A stretch of DNA of 64,000 bases from an uncultured Aggregatibacter sp. (GTDB lineage: Bacteria > Pseudomonadota > Gammaproteobacteria > Enterobacterales > Pasteurellaceae), in assembly GCF_901873365.1 (NCBI RefSeq), contig NZ_CABFLM010000115.1, forward strand, positions 1-64,000. The letters are read 5' to 3'. Both the position numbers and the translations under genes were made by a program. Within the stretch, counting starts at the first letter, position 1. Each line of letters opens with the position of its first letter. The notes below the pieces were generated by a model. It saw nothing but the letters and a program-made list of their open reading frames with translations, ran no database searches and was not told where the DNA came from. Positions 1-10,395 of this stretch are shown in pieces.

Positions 1-368
1 TTCAATGATTTTTCTTTTTTCTGTCGTTGTTTTTGACGGTCGAGCTTCTCCAACTCCTTTAGGTAAGCAATCTCCGCACGAGCCAAGGCGAGTTCTCGTT
101 GTAACTTTTTAAACGCTTTAGGTGAAAAGTCTGTGGTTTCCGGGATTTCAATGTCTTTCTTTTTCATTTTTGACTTCACTATTTTCGGTGTTTGAAGGTT
201 TGTATAAGGCGATTTTACGCCATCAATCCCTCTTTCCCGAAATGCTTTTAGCCAATAGATGACGGCAGAATGGGGAATGTTATGAAGTTTAGCCACCTCA
301 CGGATACCATAATCCTGTTCGGTGACCAGTTTGATAATTTCTAAACGAAATTGATAAGAGTAAGACAT
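1..368 (-). CDS. IS3-family transposase OrfA (partial)
   Basis: About 122 residues are visible, starting MSYSYQFRLEIIKLV and running off the window. Residues 1-55 form a helix-turn-helix of the IS150/IS3 OrfA type, with the typical IPHSAVIYWLKAFRERGIDG segment. Residues 80-115 are a basic, leucine-rich stretch (KLQRELALARAEIAYLKELE) like the leucine zipper that lets OrfA multimerise. A run of A residues near 12-25 lies where these elements often make the OrfAB fusion by frameshifting, but I could not place a slippery heptamer in the right register. Whether the element is intact cannot be judged here. Confidence 0.8.
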   Translation of the reverse strand, partial: MSYSYQFRLEIIKLVTEQDYGIREVAKLHNIPHSAVIYWLKAFRERGIDGVKSPYTNLQTPKIVKSKMKKKDIEIPETTDFSPKAFKKLQRELALARAEIAYLKELEKLDRQKQRQKKEKSL

Positions 369-413
369 AATCTGCACCTCAAAATAGGTGTCCAGGTTTT
401 GGGGTGCAGATCA
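1..413 (-). mobile_element. IS3-family insertion sequence, partial at window edge
   Basis: This is the 5' end of an insertion sequence that runs off the left edge. The outer end reads TGATCTGCACCCCAAAACC on the minus strand starting near 413, like the terminal repeats of IS3/IS150-type elements. Just inside, the arms at 372-384 and 397-409 (CTGCACCTCAAAA and TTTTGGGGTGCAG) form an almost perfect inverted repeat. The transposase OrfA starts 45 bases inside the end. The other end, OrfB and any target duplication are outside the window. The element lies just beyond the fba stop codon, in a spot that should not harm fba. Confidence 0.8.
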
Positions 414-435
414 CATTTTAATGTGTTTTTTTCAA

Positions 436-1515
<1,080 letters not shown>

Positions 1516-1640
1516 TTTCGTTTTTTCCTTTTGTGTTGGGTGGGTTGCTCCCACCATTTGAAGAATTTGTTTTACGTTTTTGATTGATAGCACGCGTCAG
1601 CAGACACGCGCTATGACGATCTTACGTAGAAAAAGTGCAG

Positions 1641-2804
1641 TTAGTTTTTCGCACGTTTTTCGAGGATTTCTACTGCCGGTAACACTTTACCTTCAACGAA
1701 TTCTAAGAAAGCGCCGCCGCCGGTTGAGATATAGGAAATTTTATCTGCGATACCAAACAGGTCGATAGCAGCAAGCGTATCACCACCGCCCGCAATGGAG
1801 AACGCATCGCTGTTGGCAATGGCGTGAGAAATGATTTCTGTTCCTTTGCGGAAGTTCGGGAATTCAAATACGCCCACCGGGCCGTTCCATAAAACGGTTT
1901 TCGCATTTTTGATGATTTCTGCTAATTGTTCTGCAGATTTATCACCGATGTCGAAAATAGATTCGTCATCTTTCACTTCGGTCACGGATTTTTCTGTTGC
2001 CGGTGCGGTTTCGGAGAATTCGGTACCCACGCGAACATCCACAGGCACAGGAATGTCTGTGCTTGCCGCTAATTCTTTAGCAACCGGGATTAAATCGGTT
2101 TCGTATAAGGATTTACCCACGTTATGACCTGCGGCAGCAATGAAGGTGTTAGCGATACCGCCACCTACAATAATTTGGTCGGCAATTTTGGAAAGTGAGT
2201 TTAATACTTCTAATTTCGTTGAAACTTTAGAACCGCCTACGATAGCTACCATTGGACGTGCAGGTTCTTTTAATGCTTTACCAAGTGCATCAAGTTCTGC
2301 AGCAAGTAATGGACCTGCACAGGCAACCGGTGCAAATTCTGCAACGCCGTAAGTAGAGGCTTGCGCGCGGTGTGCGGTACCGAATGCGTCCATAATGAAC
2401 ACATCACAAAGTGCGGCGTATTTTTTACCTAATTCAGGATCGTTTTTCTTTTCGCCTTTGTTGACGCGCACGTTTTCTAATACCACGATTTCACCAGCGT
2501 TCACTTCAACACCGTCAAGGTAATCGCGTACTAAGCGTACCGGGACATCAAGATGTTCGTTTAAATAATCAACAACAGGTTGGAGGGAATCTTCAGGTTT
2601 GAATTCACCTTCGGTCGGACGGCCTAAGTGAGAGGTGACCATCACTTTTGCGCCTTTTTCTAAGGCTAATTTTAAGGTTGGGATGGTGGCACGGATACGC
2701 GCATCTGATGTGACTTTACCGTCTTTTACCGGTACGTTTAGGTCGGCACGGATAAATACGCGTTTACCATTCAAATCTAAATCGGTCATTTTAATTACTG
2801 ACAT
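1641..2804 (-). CDS. pgk: Phosphoglycerate kinase
   Basis: Transfers phosphate from 1,3-bisphosphoglycerate to ADP in glycolysis. The 387 residues match the usual bacterial length. FIRADLNVPV near residue 17 and the HLGRP motif near 60 are the substrate-binding N-domain signatures, and GGGDTLAAIDLFG near the C-terminus binds nucleotide phosphates. The start has AGAGGT 7 bases upstream. It lies upstream of fba on the same strand, a gene order kept in many gamma-proteobacteria. Confidence 0.98.
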   Translation of the reverse strand: MSVIKMTDLDLNGKRVFIRADLNVPVKDGKVTSDARIRATIPTLKLALEKGAKVMVTSHLGRPTEGEFKPEDSLQPVVDYLNEHLDVPVRLVRDYLDGVEVNAGEIVVLENVRVNKGEKKNDPELGKKYAALCDVFIMDAFGTAHRAQASTYGVAEFAPVACAGPLLAAELDALGKALKEPARPMVAIVGGSKVSTKLEVLNSLSKIADQIIVGGGIANTFIAAAGHNVGKSLYETDLIPVAKELAASTDIPVPVDVRVGTEFSETAPATEKSVTEVKDDESIFDIGDKSAEQLAEIIKNAKTVLWNGPVGVFEFPNFRKGTEIISHAIANSDAFSIAGGGDTLAAIDLFGIADKISYISTGGGAFLEFVEGKVLPAVEILEKRAKN

Positions 2805-2941
2805 AATTTACCTCTTTTTACTGGTTAAAATTAAAAATAAAAACTGTTGGCATTATACCCGTAACTGAGTAGCTTGTAACCTGAATTCAAGGGGACAAAT
2901 TCAGGATTATACATTTCATTGATCCATGTCGAATTATTGGA

Positions 2942-3637
2942 TTAATAACCGGTTCGGCTGCTTGGACAATCCATAATTTGCCAGTCTAAATCGTAACAAA
3001 TAAAGAGTTCATTACGCGCGGCGCCCAGGTAAACATCTTTTAATTGCGGGTTGTTTTTTCGCATCCATTTAAACAGTTCGGTACGGCTTAATTCATAGTT
3101 CGGTAGCTTCAAAGTGCGGTATAAATTTTTGATCTTTTCAAAATAATCTTGTGCATTGTTAAACATACACGCGCCGTGTTTTTCCCACTCGCCTTGTAAT
3201 AAGCCGGCACTCGGCATCTCAGGCAAATAGCGTTCAATAAGCTCTTGCGGTAATTGCGGTAAATCGCCTTGACAAAAGCGCGGGTGATCGGAGACTCTTC
3301 GGGCTTGTTTGTTTTGTGACCATAATCCATGCACAATCCAACCGAATTGTTGGGTTAAGCCGCATTGATATTGCAAAGAGGTCGGCAAATTATCACCGTA
3401 TTGTTGACGCTGCCGTTCACAAAATGCCGGAGACCAAGACAACACGAGGGTGTAATAATCGGTTTGTGCCTGTTTATTTTGCCCGATAGGATCGTTTTTC
3501 ATGACGTAATCGTAATTACGATCAACCACCACCTCCGCCGCTTGTTTCTGTTGAGAAAAATAATACCAACCGGCAAGTAAAAACATTAAAAATGCCACCA
3601 CAAAAAAAGACAGTAGCAACATACGTTTCTCGTTCAT
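2942..3637 (-). CDS. rna: RNase T2-family ribonuclease
   Basis: Probable broad-specificity endoribonuclease acting outside the cytoplasm. The 231-residue protein has a hydrophobic segment at about 7-24, fitting an uncleaved membrane anchor or a signal peptide. Both conserved active-site segments are present: LVLSWSPAFC at about 64-73 with IVHGLWSQ containing His103, and GEWEKHGAC at about 149-157 with the catalytic Glu, Lys and His. Several cysteines (73, 92, 122, 157) suit the family disulfides. It is divergent from the ferredoxin gene on its right. The hydrolase call is firm; its role in the cell is inference. Confidence 0.92.
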   Translation of the reverse strand: MNEKRMLLLSFFVVAFLMFLLAGWYYFSQQKQAAEVVVDRNYDYVMKNDPIGQNKQAQTDYYTLVLSWSPAFCERQRQQYGDNLPTSLQYQCGLTQQFGWIVHGLWSQNKQARRVSDHPRFCQGDLPQLPQELIERYLPEMPSAGLLQGEWEKHGACMFNNAQDYFEKIKNLYRTLKLPNYELSRTELFKWMRKNNPQLKDVYLGAARNELFICYDLDWQIMDCPSSRTGY

Positions 3638-3703
3638 AAAATTCCTTTCACTTTGTTAATGTATTGATTATAATCCGACCCTTTCATTTTCACCGAGGAC
3701 GCT

Positions 3704-3964
3704 ATGGCTTTACTCATCACTGACAAATGCACGAATTGCGATATGTGCTTGCCGGAATGCCCGAATGAAGCAATTTCAATCGGCGATGAGATCTATGTCA
3801 TCGATCCCGAACTCTGCACCGAATGTGTCGGTCACTACGACACGCCCACCTGTCAAAAAGTTTGCCCTATCAGCAAATGTATTATTACCGACCCAAATCA
3901 TGTGGAAAGTGAAGAACAGCTATGGGAGCGCTTTGTGTTAATTCACCATGGGGACAAACTGTAA
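3704..3964 (+). CDS. yfhL: YfhL-type 2[4Fe-4S] ferredoxin
   Basis: Small electron carrier of 86 residues. Cluster one uses Cys9, 12, 15 and 19 in the pattern CxxCxxCxxxC. The second set is Cys38, 41, 50 and 54, with the CX2CX8CX3C spacing typical of the YfhL (Alvin-like) ferredoxins. An additional Cys lies at 59. AGGA sits about 10 bases before the ATG. It is read alone, divergent from rna and convergent with the next methyltransferase gene. The redox partner is not evident from the neighbourhood. Confidence 0.93.
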   Translation: MALLITDKCTNCDMCLPECPNEAISIGDEIYVIDPELCTECVGHYDTPTCQKVCPISKCIITDPNHVESEEQLWERFVLIHHGDKL

Positions 3965-3990
3965 CGCATTTGGATGTGCGGTGAAAAAAG

Positions 3991-4010
3991 AGGGCGTTTT
4001 TACCCGCCCT
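3991..4010. terminator. Bidirectional terminator between ferredoxin and yfiF-like gene
   Basis: AGGGCG and CGCCCT form a short GC stem around a T-rich loop, flanked by A-rich sequence on the left and T-rich on the right. It sits between two genes that converge. Confidence 0.6.
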
Positions 4011-4023
4011 AACTTTTCTCGTT

Positions 4024-5100
4024 TTATCTAAAATACCATTTTGCCAGTAAAATGCCGGCATTGACCGATACGTTTAACCCATTTTTCACTGGGCTGGCAA
4101 ACGCTAAACGAACCTGCTCATCGTTTTTCTCTGATAAAGCCTCTGTCGTGCCTTCGCTCAGCACAAAAACCGTTTTATTTTTTAACCTCACTTTATCCAA
4201 TGCTGTGGCGTTTTCATCGCTGCTCACGTGAAGGATTTGATAACCGGCTTGGCGTAATTGAGAAAGCGCATTGCGGGAGTCATTGGTCTCCAACACTCGC
4301 ACGTATTCTGCGCCGCCTTCTGCGACACGTAACGTCACGGCAGAATTGAGGCTTTCGGCGTTTTCCACCACAATATTTTTCACACCGAAAAAGGCGCAAG
4401 TACGTAAAATACCGCCAATGTTTTGTGCGTTGTTCACATTATCTAACAACACCAAGCAATCTTCTTGATGTGGCACATCGAGATAGCCTTGCAAGGTAAA
4501 CGGATGGGCTTTTTTCACCAACATACAAATGCCACCGTGGTGTTCTGTGCCGCTGACTTTGATCATCTCGTCGTTGTCCACAATATGATACACCTTTTTA
4601 TTAGTGGCTAAATAACTGCAAATATCCCCAATTTTATGCGCCATTTGTACAGTTGCCCACAAGCGCACAATGCTTCCCGGGCGTTGTTGAAATAAGGCTA
4701 AACACGCATTTTCACCATACACTTTCATTTCTTCTGCGCGATTCTTTTTGATTTTTTCCGGTGCGCGTGGTGACAATGGGCCGGTCTTTTTCTCTCTCGG
4801 CTTATCATCGAAACGACTGCTTTTGACGGTCACTTTTACGTTGCCTTCCGCACCACCGGCTTTTTTCATCGTACTTTCGGCAATGTGTAAGGTTTTTTCT
4901 TGGCTTTCAGCACGTTTAAATTTCGGCTTAGTATTTCTGTCGTTATCTCGCTCTCTGCGAAATTCTTGGCGCGAATCGCTTTTTGAGGAGGAAAAGTGCG
5001 GTCGACTTTTATCGCGTTTTTGACGGTCGTCACCGACACTGCGTTCGGAAAAAGTACGGTTGTTTGATTTGAAAGTCGGTTTGTTTGAATTTTGGTTCAT
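4024..5100 (-). CDS. yfiF: TrmH/SpoU-family RNA methyltransferase (YfiF-like)
   Basis: Probable SAM-dependent 2'-O-ribose methyltransferase of 358 residues with a trefoil-knot catalytic domain. The N-terminal 125 residues are low-complexity and very rich in Lys, Arg, Ser and Asp, likely an RNA-contacting tail. Residues about 130-205 fit the SpoU substrate-binding domain. The C-terminal domain has the three SpoU motifs: NVNNAQNIGGILRTCAFFGV, VFVLSEGTTEAL and LNVSVNAGILL. This domain order matches E. coli YfiF, whose target is not established as far as I know. It is divergent from pssA and convergent with the ferredoxin gene. Confidence 0.9.
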   Translation of the reverse strand: MNQNSNKPTFKSNNRTFSERSVGDDRQKRDKSRPHFSSSKSDSRQEFRRERDNDRNTKPKFKRAESQEKTLHIAESTMKKAGGAEGNVKVTVKSSRFDDKPREKKTGPLSPRAPEKIKKNRAEEMKVYGENACLALFQQRPGSIVRLWATVQMAHKIGDICSYLATNKKVYHIVDNDEMIKVSGTEHHGGICMLVKKAHPFTLQGYLDVPHQEDCLVLLDNVNNAQNIGGILRTCAFFGVKNIVVENAESLNSAVTLRVAEGGAEYVRVLETNDSRNALSQLRQAGYQILHVSSDENATALDKVRLKNKTVFVLSEGTTEALSEKNDEQVRLAFASPVKNGLNVSVNAGILLAKWYFR

Positions 5101-5271
5101 AGTTGTGTTGCCGATAGGGTGGATGAATGGAATAAATTTGCGCTGTAGGCAATAAATTTGTGAGCATTATAACGAAAACCAGCCTTTTTTCTACCAAGGG
5201 GGGCGATAAATATTGTAAACTATCGCCCCAATTAGGTTCCGACTCATTGAGTACAACAGAGAACAAATTTT

Positions 5272-6639
5272 ATGTTTAGAGATAAGACAAAACGGGCTCA
5301 AAAGCGTCTTGAAAGCTTGCCATGTTTAGCTTTACAGGCGGAACAAGTTGAGTTTATTTACAGCCCAATGGCATTTAAAAATGAAATTATTCAACTGATT
5401 AGACAGGCGAAAACACGTATTTTTGTGACCGCACTTTACTGGCAAAATGACGAAGCCGGACAAGAAATTCTCGATGAAATTTACCGTGCGAAACAAGATA
5501 AGCCTGAACTTGAAGTGAAAATTTTAATTGATTGGCATCGTGCGCAACGTAATTTATTAGGGGCGGAAAAGAGTGCGACCAATGCCGATTGGTATTGCGA
5601 ACAACGCCAAAAATATCAACTTGCCGATGATCCGAATCTATTTTTCGGTGTGCCGATCAATACGCGCGAAGTGTTCGGCGTGTTGCATATCAAAGGCTTT
5701 GTTTTTGATGACACCGTGCTTTACAGTGGCGCCAGTATCAATAACGTGTATTTGCAACAAAATGAAAAATACCGTTACGACCGCTATCAAAAAATCACCC
5801 ATCCGCAATTAGCCGACAGCATGGTGGCTTTTATTCGCGAGTTTTTGTTGAATAGCGATGTGGTGTCGCCGTTGGATAGCGTTAATCGCCCGAAAACCAA
5901 AGAAATTCGACAAAATATCCGTCATTTCAGAAAAAATCTTGCCCTTAATGGGCAATATAAACTGCCAAGTGCGGTTGATTTTGGCAATGAATTGACGGTA
6001 ACGCCGTTGTTTGGTTTAGGTGGCACGGGCAATGTATTAAATTGCACGATCGAAGATTTATTCCAGCTGGTTGATGAAAAGCTAACGATTTGTACGCCGT
6101 ATTTTAATTTCCCGCGGACATTACAACAAAAAATCCGCCATTTGCTAAGTAAAGGCAAAAAAATCGAAATTATTGTGGGCGATAAAGTGGCAAATGATTT
6201 TTACATTCCACCGGAACAACCGTTCAAAATGGCTGGGGCATTGCCGTATTTGTATGAAAACAATCTTCGCCGTTTTAGCAAAAAGTTCCAACGTGAAATG
6301 GAACAAGGTCAACTGATTATTCGTACATGGAAAGACGGTACAAACACCTATCATCTGAAAGGCGTTTGGGTTGACGATAATTATATTTTGTTGACCGGCA
6401 ATAATTTGAACCCGCGCGCATGGCGTTTGGATGCGGAGAATGGCCTATTTATCCATGATCCGAAACAACAACTTTTGCCTCAAGTCATTCAGGAGTTAGC
6501 CTATATTCGCCAACATACCACGTTGCTTCAACATTACACTGAGTTGGAGGAAATGAAGCAATATCCGGCACCGGTGCAAAAATTATTGAAAAAATTTGCC
6601 CGCATTAAAGCGGATAAGTTAGTGAAGATGATTTTGTAA
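5272..6639 (+). CDS. pssA: CDP-diacylglycerol-serine O-phosphatidyltransferase
   Basis: Makes phosphatidylserine from CDP-diacylglycerol and serine, the precursor of phosphatidylethanolamine. The 455-residue protein belongs to the phospholipase D superfamily type of gamma-proteobacteria. Two HxKxxxxD motifs are visible: HIKGFVFD at about 139-146 and HLKGVWVD near 357, each followed by a G-x-N segment. There is no signal peptide or long hydrophobic segment, fitting a peripheral cytoplasmic enzyme. An intrinsic terminator follows at 6681. Confidence 0.96.
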   Translation: MFRDKTKRAQKRLESLPCLALQAEQVEFIYSPMAFKNEIIQLIRQAKTRIFVTALYWQNDEAGQEILDEIYRAKQDKPELEVKILIDWHRAQRNLLGAEKSATNADWYCEQRQKYQLADDPNLFFGVPINTREVFGVLHIKGFVFDDTVLYSGASINNVYLQQNEKYRYDRYQKITHPQLADSMVAFIREFLLNSDVVSPLDSVNRPKTKEIRQNIRHFRKNLALNGQYKLPSAVDFGNELTVTPLFGLGGTGNVLNCTIEDLFQLVDEKLTICTPYFNFPRTLQQKIRHLLSKGKKIEIIVGDKVANDFYIPPEQPFKMAGALPYLYENNLRRFSKKFQREMEQGQLIIRTWKDGTNTYHLKGVWVDDNYILLTGNNLNPRAWRLDAENGLFIHDPKQQLLPQVIQELAYIRQHTTLLQHYTELEEMKQYPAPVQKLLKKFARIKADKLVKMIL

Positions 6640-6680
6640 TCTGTCGTCCCGTTCGTTTTGTGGAACATTTGAACACCGGT

Positions 6681-6716
6681 GGGGAAGAAGTGAAAATCTT
6701 CTTCCCCATTTTGTTT
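6681..6716 (+). terminator. Intrinsic terminator after pssA
   Basis: A perfect 10-bp stem (GGGGAAGAAG with CTTCTTCCCC) around a 7-base loop is followed by ATTTTGTTTTT. Confidence 0.85.
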
Positions 6717-6739
6717 TTATCTTCGATGAGGACACCGCC

Positions 6740-7870
6740 ATGCAACAAGACTATTATCTCGGCATTATGTCCGGCACCAGTTTGGACGGTGTGGATATCG
6801 CGCTGATGACATTTGGCGAAAAACCGCAATTTATCGCGGCACAATTCACGCCAATGCCGGCAGATTTGCGCCAAGATTTATTGCAATTAATTTCACAAGG
6901 CAGCGCTACCTTGCAAAAGCTGGGCGAATTAGATCAGCGTTTAGCCTTACTCTACGCCGAGGCGGTCAATCATTTTCTCACCCGTCACCAACTGCAATCA
7001 CAGCAAATTCGCGCGATTGGCTGTCACGGACAAACTGTTTGGCATGCACCGCAAGGCAATTTTCCGTTCACCATGCAATTAGGTGACATGAATCTGCTTG
7101 CTGCGCGCACCGGCATTGATGTGGTCGGGGATTTTCGACGTAAAGATATGGCATTTGGTGGGCAAGGCGCGCCGTTAGTGCCGGCGTTTCATCAAGCCTG
7201 GTTTTATGATGAGAATTGGGCGACGGTGGTACTGAATATTGGCGGCATCAGCAATATTTCCGTCCTCTTTCCTCATCAACCGATTATTGGCTACGACACC
7301 GGCACTGGCAATGCGCTGATGGATGGTTGGATCGAACGCCATTTCGGAAAATCTTATGACGCTGACGGGCAATGGGCGCGAAGTGGCAAAGTGCGGTCGG
7401 CATTATTGGCGGAAATGTTGAAAGAGCCTTATTTCCAACAGCCACCACCGAAAAGTACCGGGCGCGAATTGTTCAATCTGGCATGGCTTGAAAAAACATT
7501 AGAAAAAACCACCGCACTTTTAGGTGAGATACCACCACAAGACGTACAGGCCACCTTGTTGGAATTTACCGCACAGAGCATTGCACTCGCATTAAATCAA
7601 CTTGAAACGCCATTACCACGCCGGTTGTTAGTCTGCGGCGGTGGTGCAAAAAATGGCTTGCTGATGACGCGATTACAAGCGTTATTACCACAATGGCAAT
7701 GCCGCCCAACCAATGATGAAGGATTGGATGCAGACTATGTGGAAGCTGCCGCCTTTGCTTGGCTTGCCTATCGCCGTATGCATAACCAACCGTCCAACTT
7801 ACCAAGTGTGACAGGCGCCAAAAGTGCGGTCAGTTTAGGCGCAATTTTTCCTGCGGAGAAACAGGTATGA
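6740..7870 (+). CDS. anmK: Anhydro-N-acetylmuramic acid kinase
   Basis: Cleaves and phosphorylates 1,6-anhydro-MurNAc to MurNAc-6-phosphate during peptidoglycan recycling. The 376-residue protein starts with the family signature GIMSGTSLDGVD at about 8-19, which binds ATP phosphates. VGDFRRKDMAFGGQGAPLVP near 130-150 holds the active-site Asp region, and LLVCGGGAKNGLL near 298 is the second ATPase-fold glycine motif. GATGAGGAC precedes the ATG. Its stop overlaps the murQ start as ATGA, so the two are translationally coupled and encode successive reactions. Three uptake signals lie inside the gene. Confidence 0.97.
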   Translation: MQQDYYLGIMSGTSLDGVDIALMTFGEKPQFIAAQFTPMPADLRQDLLQLISQGSATLQKLGELDQRLALLYAEAVNHFLTRHQLQSQQIRAIGCHGQTVWHAPQGNFPFTMQLGDMNLLAARTGIDVVGDFRRKDMAFGGQGAPLVPAFHQAWFYDENWATVVLNIGGISNISVLFPHQPIIGYDTGTGNALMDGWIERHFGKSYDADGQWARSGKVRSALLAEMLKEPYFQQPPPKSTGRELFNLAWLEKTLEKTTALLGEIPPQDVQATLLEFTAQSIALALNQLETPLPRRLLVCGGGAKNGLLMTRLQALLPQWQCRPTNDEGLDADYVEAAAFAWLAYRRMHNQPSNLPSVTGAKSAVSLGAIFPAEKQV

Positions 7871-8781
7871 GCGAACACAATTTATTAAATAGTCTTGAAA
7901 AAATGTTAAGCGAACAACGCAACCCAAACACCTTGCACATTGATGCTTTGTCACCGTTAGAGGTTGTCACGCTGTTAAATCATGAAGACAAACAAGTGGC
8001 TTTCGCCGTGGAGAAAAATCTGCCACAAATCGCACAGGCAGTAGAACACATCGTGGCGGCATTTCAATCTGGCGGACGCTTGGTTTATATGGGTGCAGGC
8101 ACCAGCGGTCGTCTGGGTGTGCTAGATGCGTCCGAATGCCCACCAACGTTTGGCGTGTCGTCAAGCATGGTGGTGGGATTAATTGCCGGTGGCGAAACCG
8201 CATTGCGTAACGCGGTAGAGGGTGCGGAAGACAATATCGAAGCAGGCGAACAGGATTTACGTCACATTCATTTTAGTCGCAAAGATGTGTTAGTCGGAAT
8301 CGCAGCCAGTGGGCGTACACCTTATGTCATCGGCGGATTGCAGTATGCCAAACAGCTCGGCGCCACCACGGTTTCTTTGGTCAGCAACCCAAACGCCGTC
8401 ATGAGTGAGATCGCAGACATTGCCATCACCACCGCAGTCGGCCCCGAAGCCCTCACCGGTTCCAGCCGTTTAAAATCCGGCACGGCGCAAAAAATGGTGC
8501 TGAATATGCTCACCACCGCCGCCATGATTTGTCTCGGCAAGTGCTATCAAAATCTCATGGTGGACGTGCAAGCCACCAATCAAAAACTCAAAGCACGCGC
8601 TATCCGGATTGTCATGCAAGCTACCGAGTGCGACCAACTCACGGCAGAACAAACCCTCTTAACAACCCATGGCAATGCCAAATTGGCCATTATGATGCTG
8701 TTGAGCGGATTAGATAAAGACCAAGCAGAAGCCGTTTTAACACAGAACAAAGGACGATTACAGGATGCGTTGGCAGAGTAA
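7867..8781 (+). CDS. murQ: N-acetylmuramic acid 6-phosphate etherase
   Basis: Removes lactate from MurNAc-6-phosphate to give GlcNAc-6-phosphate, which can enter the NagA/NagB route encoded at 48-50 kb. The 304 residues contain an SIS sugar-phosphate domain with MGAGTSGRLGVLDASECPP at about 77-95, including the catalytic acidic residue. SLVSNPNAVMSEIADIAI is the second sugar-phosphate-binding stretch. The C-terminal 50 residues are the helical lid typical of MurQ. The start overlaps the anmK stop and has only a weak ribosome-binding site, as expected for coupling. The gene converges on hitB with 26 bases between. Confidence 0.97.
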   Translation: MSEHNLLNSLEKMLSEQRNPNTLHIDALSPLEVVTLLNHEDKQVAFAVEKNLPQIAQAVEHIVAAFQSGGRLVYMGAGTSGRLGVLDASECPPTFGVSSSMVVGLIAGGETALRNAVEGAEDNIEAGEQDLRHIHFSRKDVLVGIAASGRTPYVIGGLQYAKQLGATTVSLVSNPNAVMSEIADIAITTAVGPEALTGSSRLKSGTAQKMVLNMLTTAAMICLGKCYQNLMVDVQATNQKLKARAIRIVMQATECDQLTAEQTLLTTHGNAKLAIMMLLSGLDKDQAEAVLTQNKGRLQDALAE

Positions 8782-8807
8782 AAACACCAACCCATCCTAC
8801 ATAACCT

Positions 8808-10328
8808 TTACTTAAAGCCATATTTTTTGAGTAAAAATACCGGAATGCCGGAAAATAGCACTAACATCACGGCATAAGGTGTGGCAGCAGCATATTGGGC
8901 ATCACTGGTGTATTCCCAAACGGCGATAGATAAGGTTTTGATGTCGTTCGGGGTGAGTAATAAGGTGGCGGTGAGTTCTTTCATCAGGTTTAGAAACACC
9001 AACGCAAAGGCAGCGGCAATCCCCGGCAACATGGCGGGAATGGTGAGTGTGCGGAAAATATAAAAATGGCTACGCCCAAGGCTTTGTCCCACTTTTTCGA
9101 CATTGTCGGAAATTTGTTCCAACGAGCTACGCAACGTGGTTTGCGCCATCGGCAAATACAACATGAAATAGGCGACCACCACCATGAGGAACGTTTGGTA
9201 GAAAGAATATGCATAGTTAATGGTGAAATACACTAATGACAAGGCGATAACCAAGCCCGGCACGGCGTGCAATAAATACGGCAGGCGATCAATCCACAGG
9301 GTAAGGCGGCTACGATAGCGTACTGCGCTCCAAACGAGTGGCAAAGCGCAAAGCACGGTGAGCCCAGCCCCTAAACAGGAAACTAACAAAGAGTTGCTGA
9401 AGGCTTCAAAAAAGGCGGAAAAATCTACCGCACTTTCAAGAGAGCTCCCCACGATCATCCAGTAAATCAACATGGTGAGCGGCACACCGATGCTCAGAAT
9501 AAAAATAGTCAGGAAAAAAATGACCACCAAGCCTTGTTTGCCAACCGTTAAATTTTTTACCGGATAAGGGCGGCTCACGCCTTTGCCACTGTTGTACAGG
9601 GTTTGTTGCCCACGAAAGAAAATTTCGCCGAATACAATCAAGGCGCAAATTGCCATTAATACGGCGGACAACAATGCCGCCGTATTGTTGTTAAAGGCCA
9701 TTTCATATTCTTGGAAAATGGCGGTGGTAAAGGTTTGATAATTCAAAATCGACACAGCGCCGAATTCTACCAACATATGTAATGCGATTAATAAAACGCT
9801 GCTGCCGATAGCCGGTTTTAACTGCGGAAATATGGCGTGCCAAAAGGTGTCGCGACGACTTTTGCCGAGAGAAAGGCTAACTTCTTCTAATGAGCGATCT
9901 AGTCGTTTTAAGGTGGCAGCAACCGGCAAATAGGCAAGCGGAAAGGAGCTTAAAGTCATAATGCCGATCGTGCCCCAAAAGCCTTCGACGCGAAAAGTCA
10001 GGCTAATCCAAGTGAAACAACTGACGAAGGCAGGAATACACAGAGGCAATGTCATCGCCACTTGAAAAAACGGCTTCCCCCAAAAACGATAGCGTTCCAA
10101 TAAAAAGGCGCAAACCGTGCCGAGAATAATGGCGCTAAAGGTGACACAAACCATCAGTAGCAGGGTATTGCGCAACAGCTCCCACATATGCGGTCGCCAA
10201 AGTAGCGCAATACTGCGATCCCAACCCACCTCAATGGCTCTCACAATGACGTATAGAAAAGGCAAAATCAGCGGTAAGCTGATGAGAATAATCAAGGCGG
10301 TCAGCCAAAATGGGGGATTGCGGTTCAC
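8808..10328 (-). CDS. hitB: Ferric iron ABC transporter permease (HitB/FbpB type), without its partners
   Basis: Inner-membrane permease of 506 residues with two fused half-permease domains, the layout of HitB/FbpB. Each half ends in the loop that contacts the ATPase: EEVSLSLGKSRRDTF near 160 and EKVGQSLGRSHFYIF near 420. About 12 hydrophobic segments are visible. I recognise close likeness to H. influenzae HitB along the full length. The start codon is GTG, with AGGAT a few bases upstream. HitA (iron-binding protein) and HitC (ATPase), which flank hitB in H. influenzae, are absent here. Upstream on the same strand is a lipoprotein gene 67 bases away, with a Fur-box-like site before it. Confidence 0.93.
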   Translation of the reverse strand: MNRNPPFWLTALIILISLPLILPFLYVIVRAIEVGWDRSIALLWRPHMWELLRNTLLLMVCVTFSAIILGTVCAFLLERYRFWGKPFFQVAMTLPLCIPAFVSCFTWISLTFRVEGFWGTIGIMTLSSFPLAYLPVAATLKRLDRSLEEVSLSLGKSRRDTFWHAIFPQLKPAIGSSVLLIALHMLVEFGAVSILNYQTFTTAIFQEYEMAFNNNTAALLSAVLMAICALIVFGEIFFRGQQTLYNSGKGVSRPYPVKNLTVGKQGLVVIFFLTIFILSIGVPLTMLIYWMIVGSSLESAVDFSAFFEAFSNSLLVSCLGAGLTVLCALPLVWSAVRYRSRLTLWIDRLPYLLHAVPGLVIALSLVYFTINYAYSFYQTFLMVVVAYFMLYLPMAQTTLRSSLEQISDNVEKVGQSLGRSHFYIFRTLTIPAMLPGIAAAFALVFLNLMKELTATLLLTPNDIKTLSIAVWEYTSDAQYAAATPYAVMLVLFSGIPVFLLKKYGFK

Positions 10329-10395
10329 CTGTGTATCCTATTGAAATTGAGGGAATTAGGTTCTCATGTTTGTTATCCGATGAGAATGGCTTTCG

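Noticed and set aside
1..413. Prophage or genomic island boundary
   Set aside because: Only an IS end is visible; no integrase, attachment site or phage gene is in the window.
1516..1593. N-terminal extension of fba
   Set aside because: The 26 extra residues are not found in the family and the ATG at 1515 has a good ribosome-binding site.
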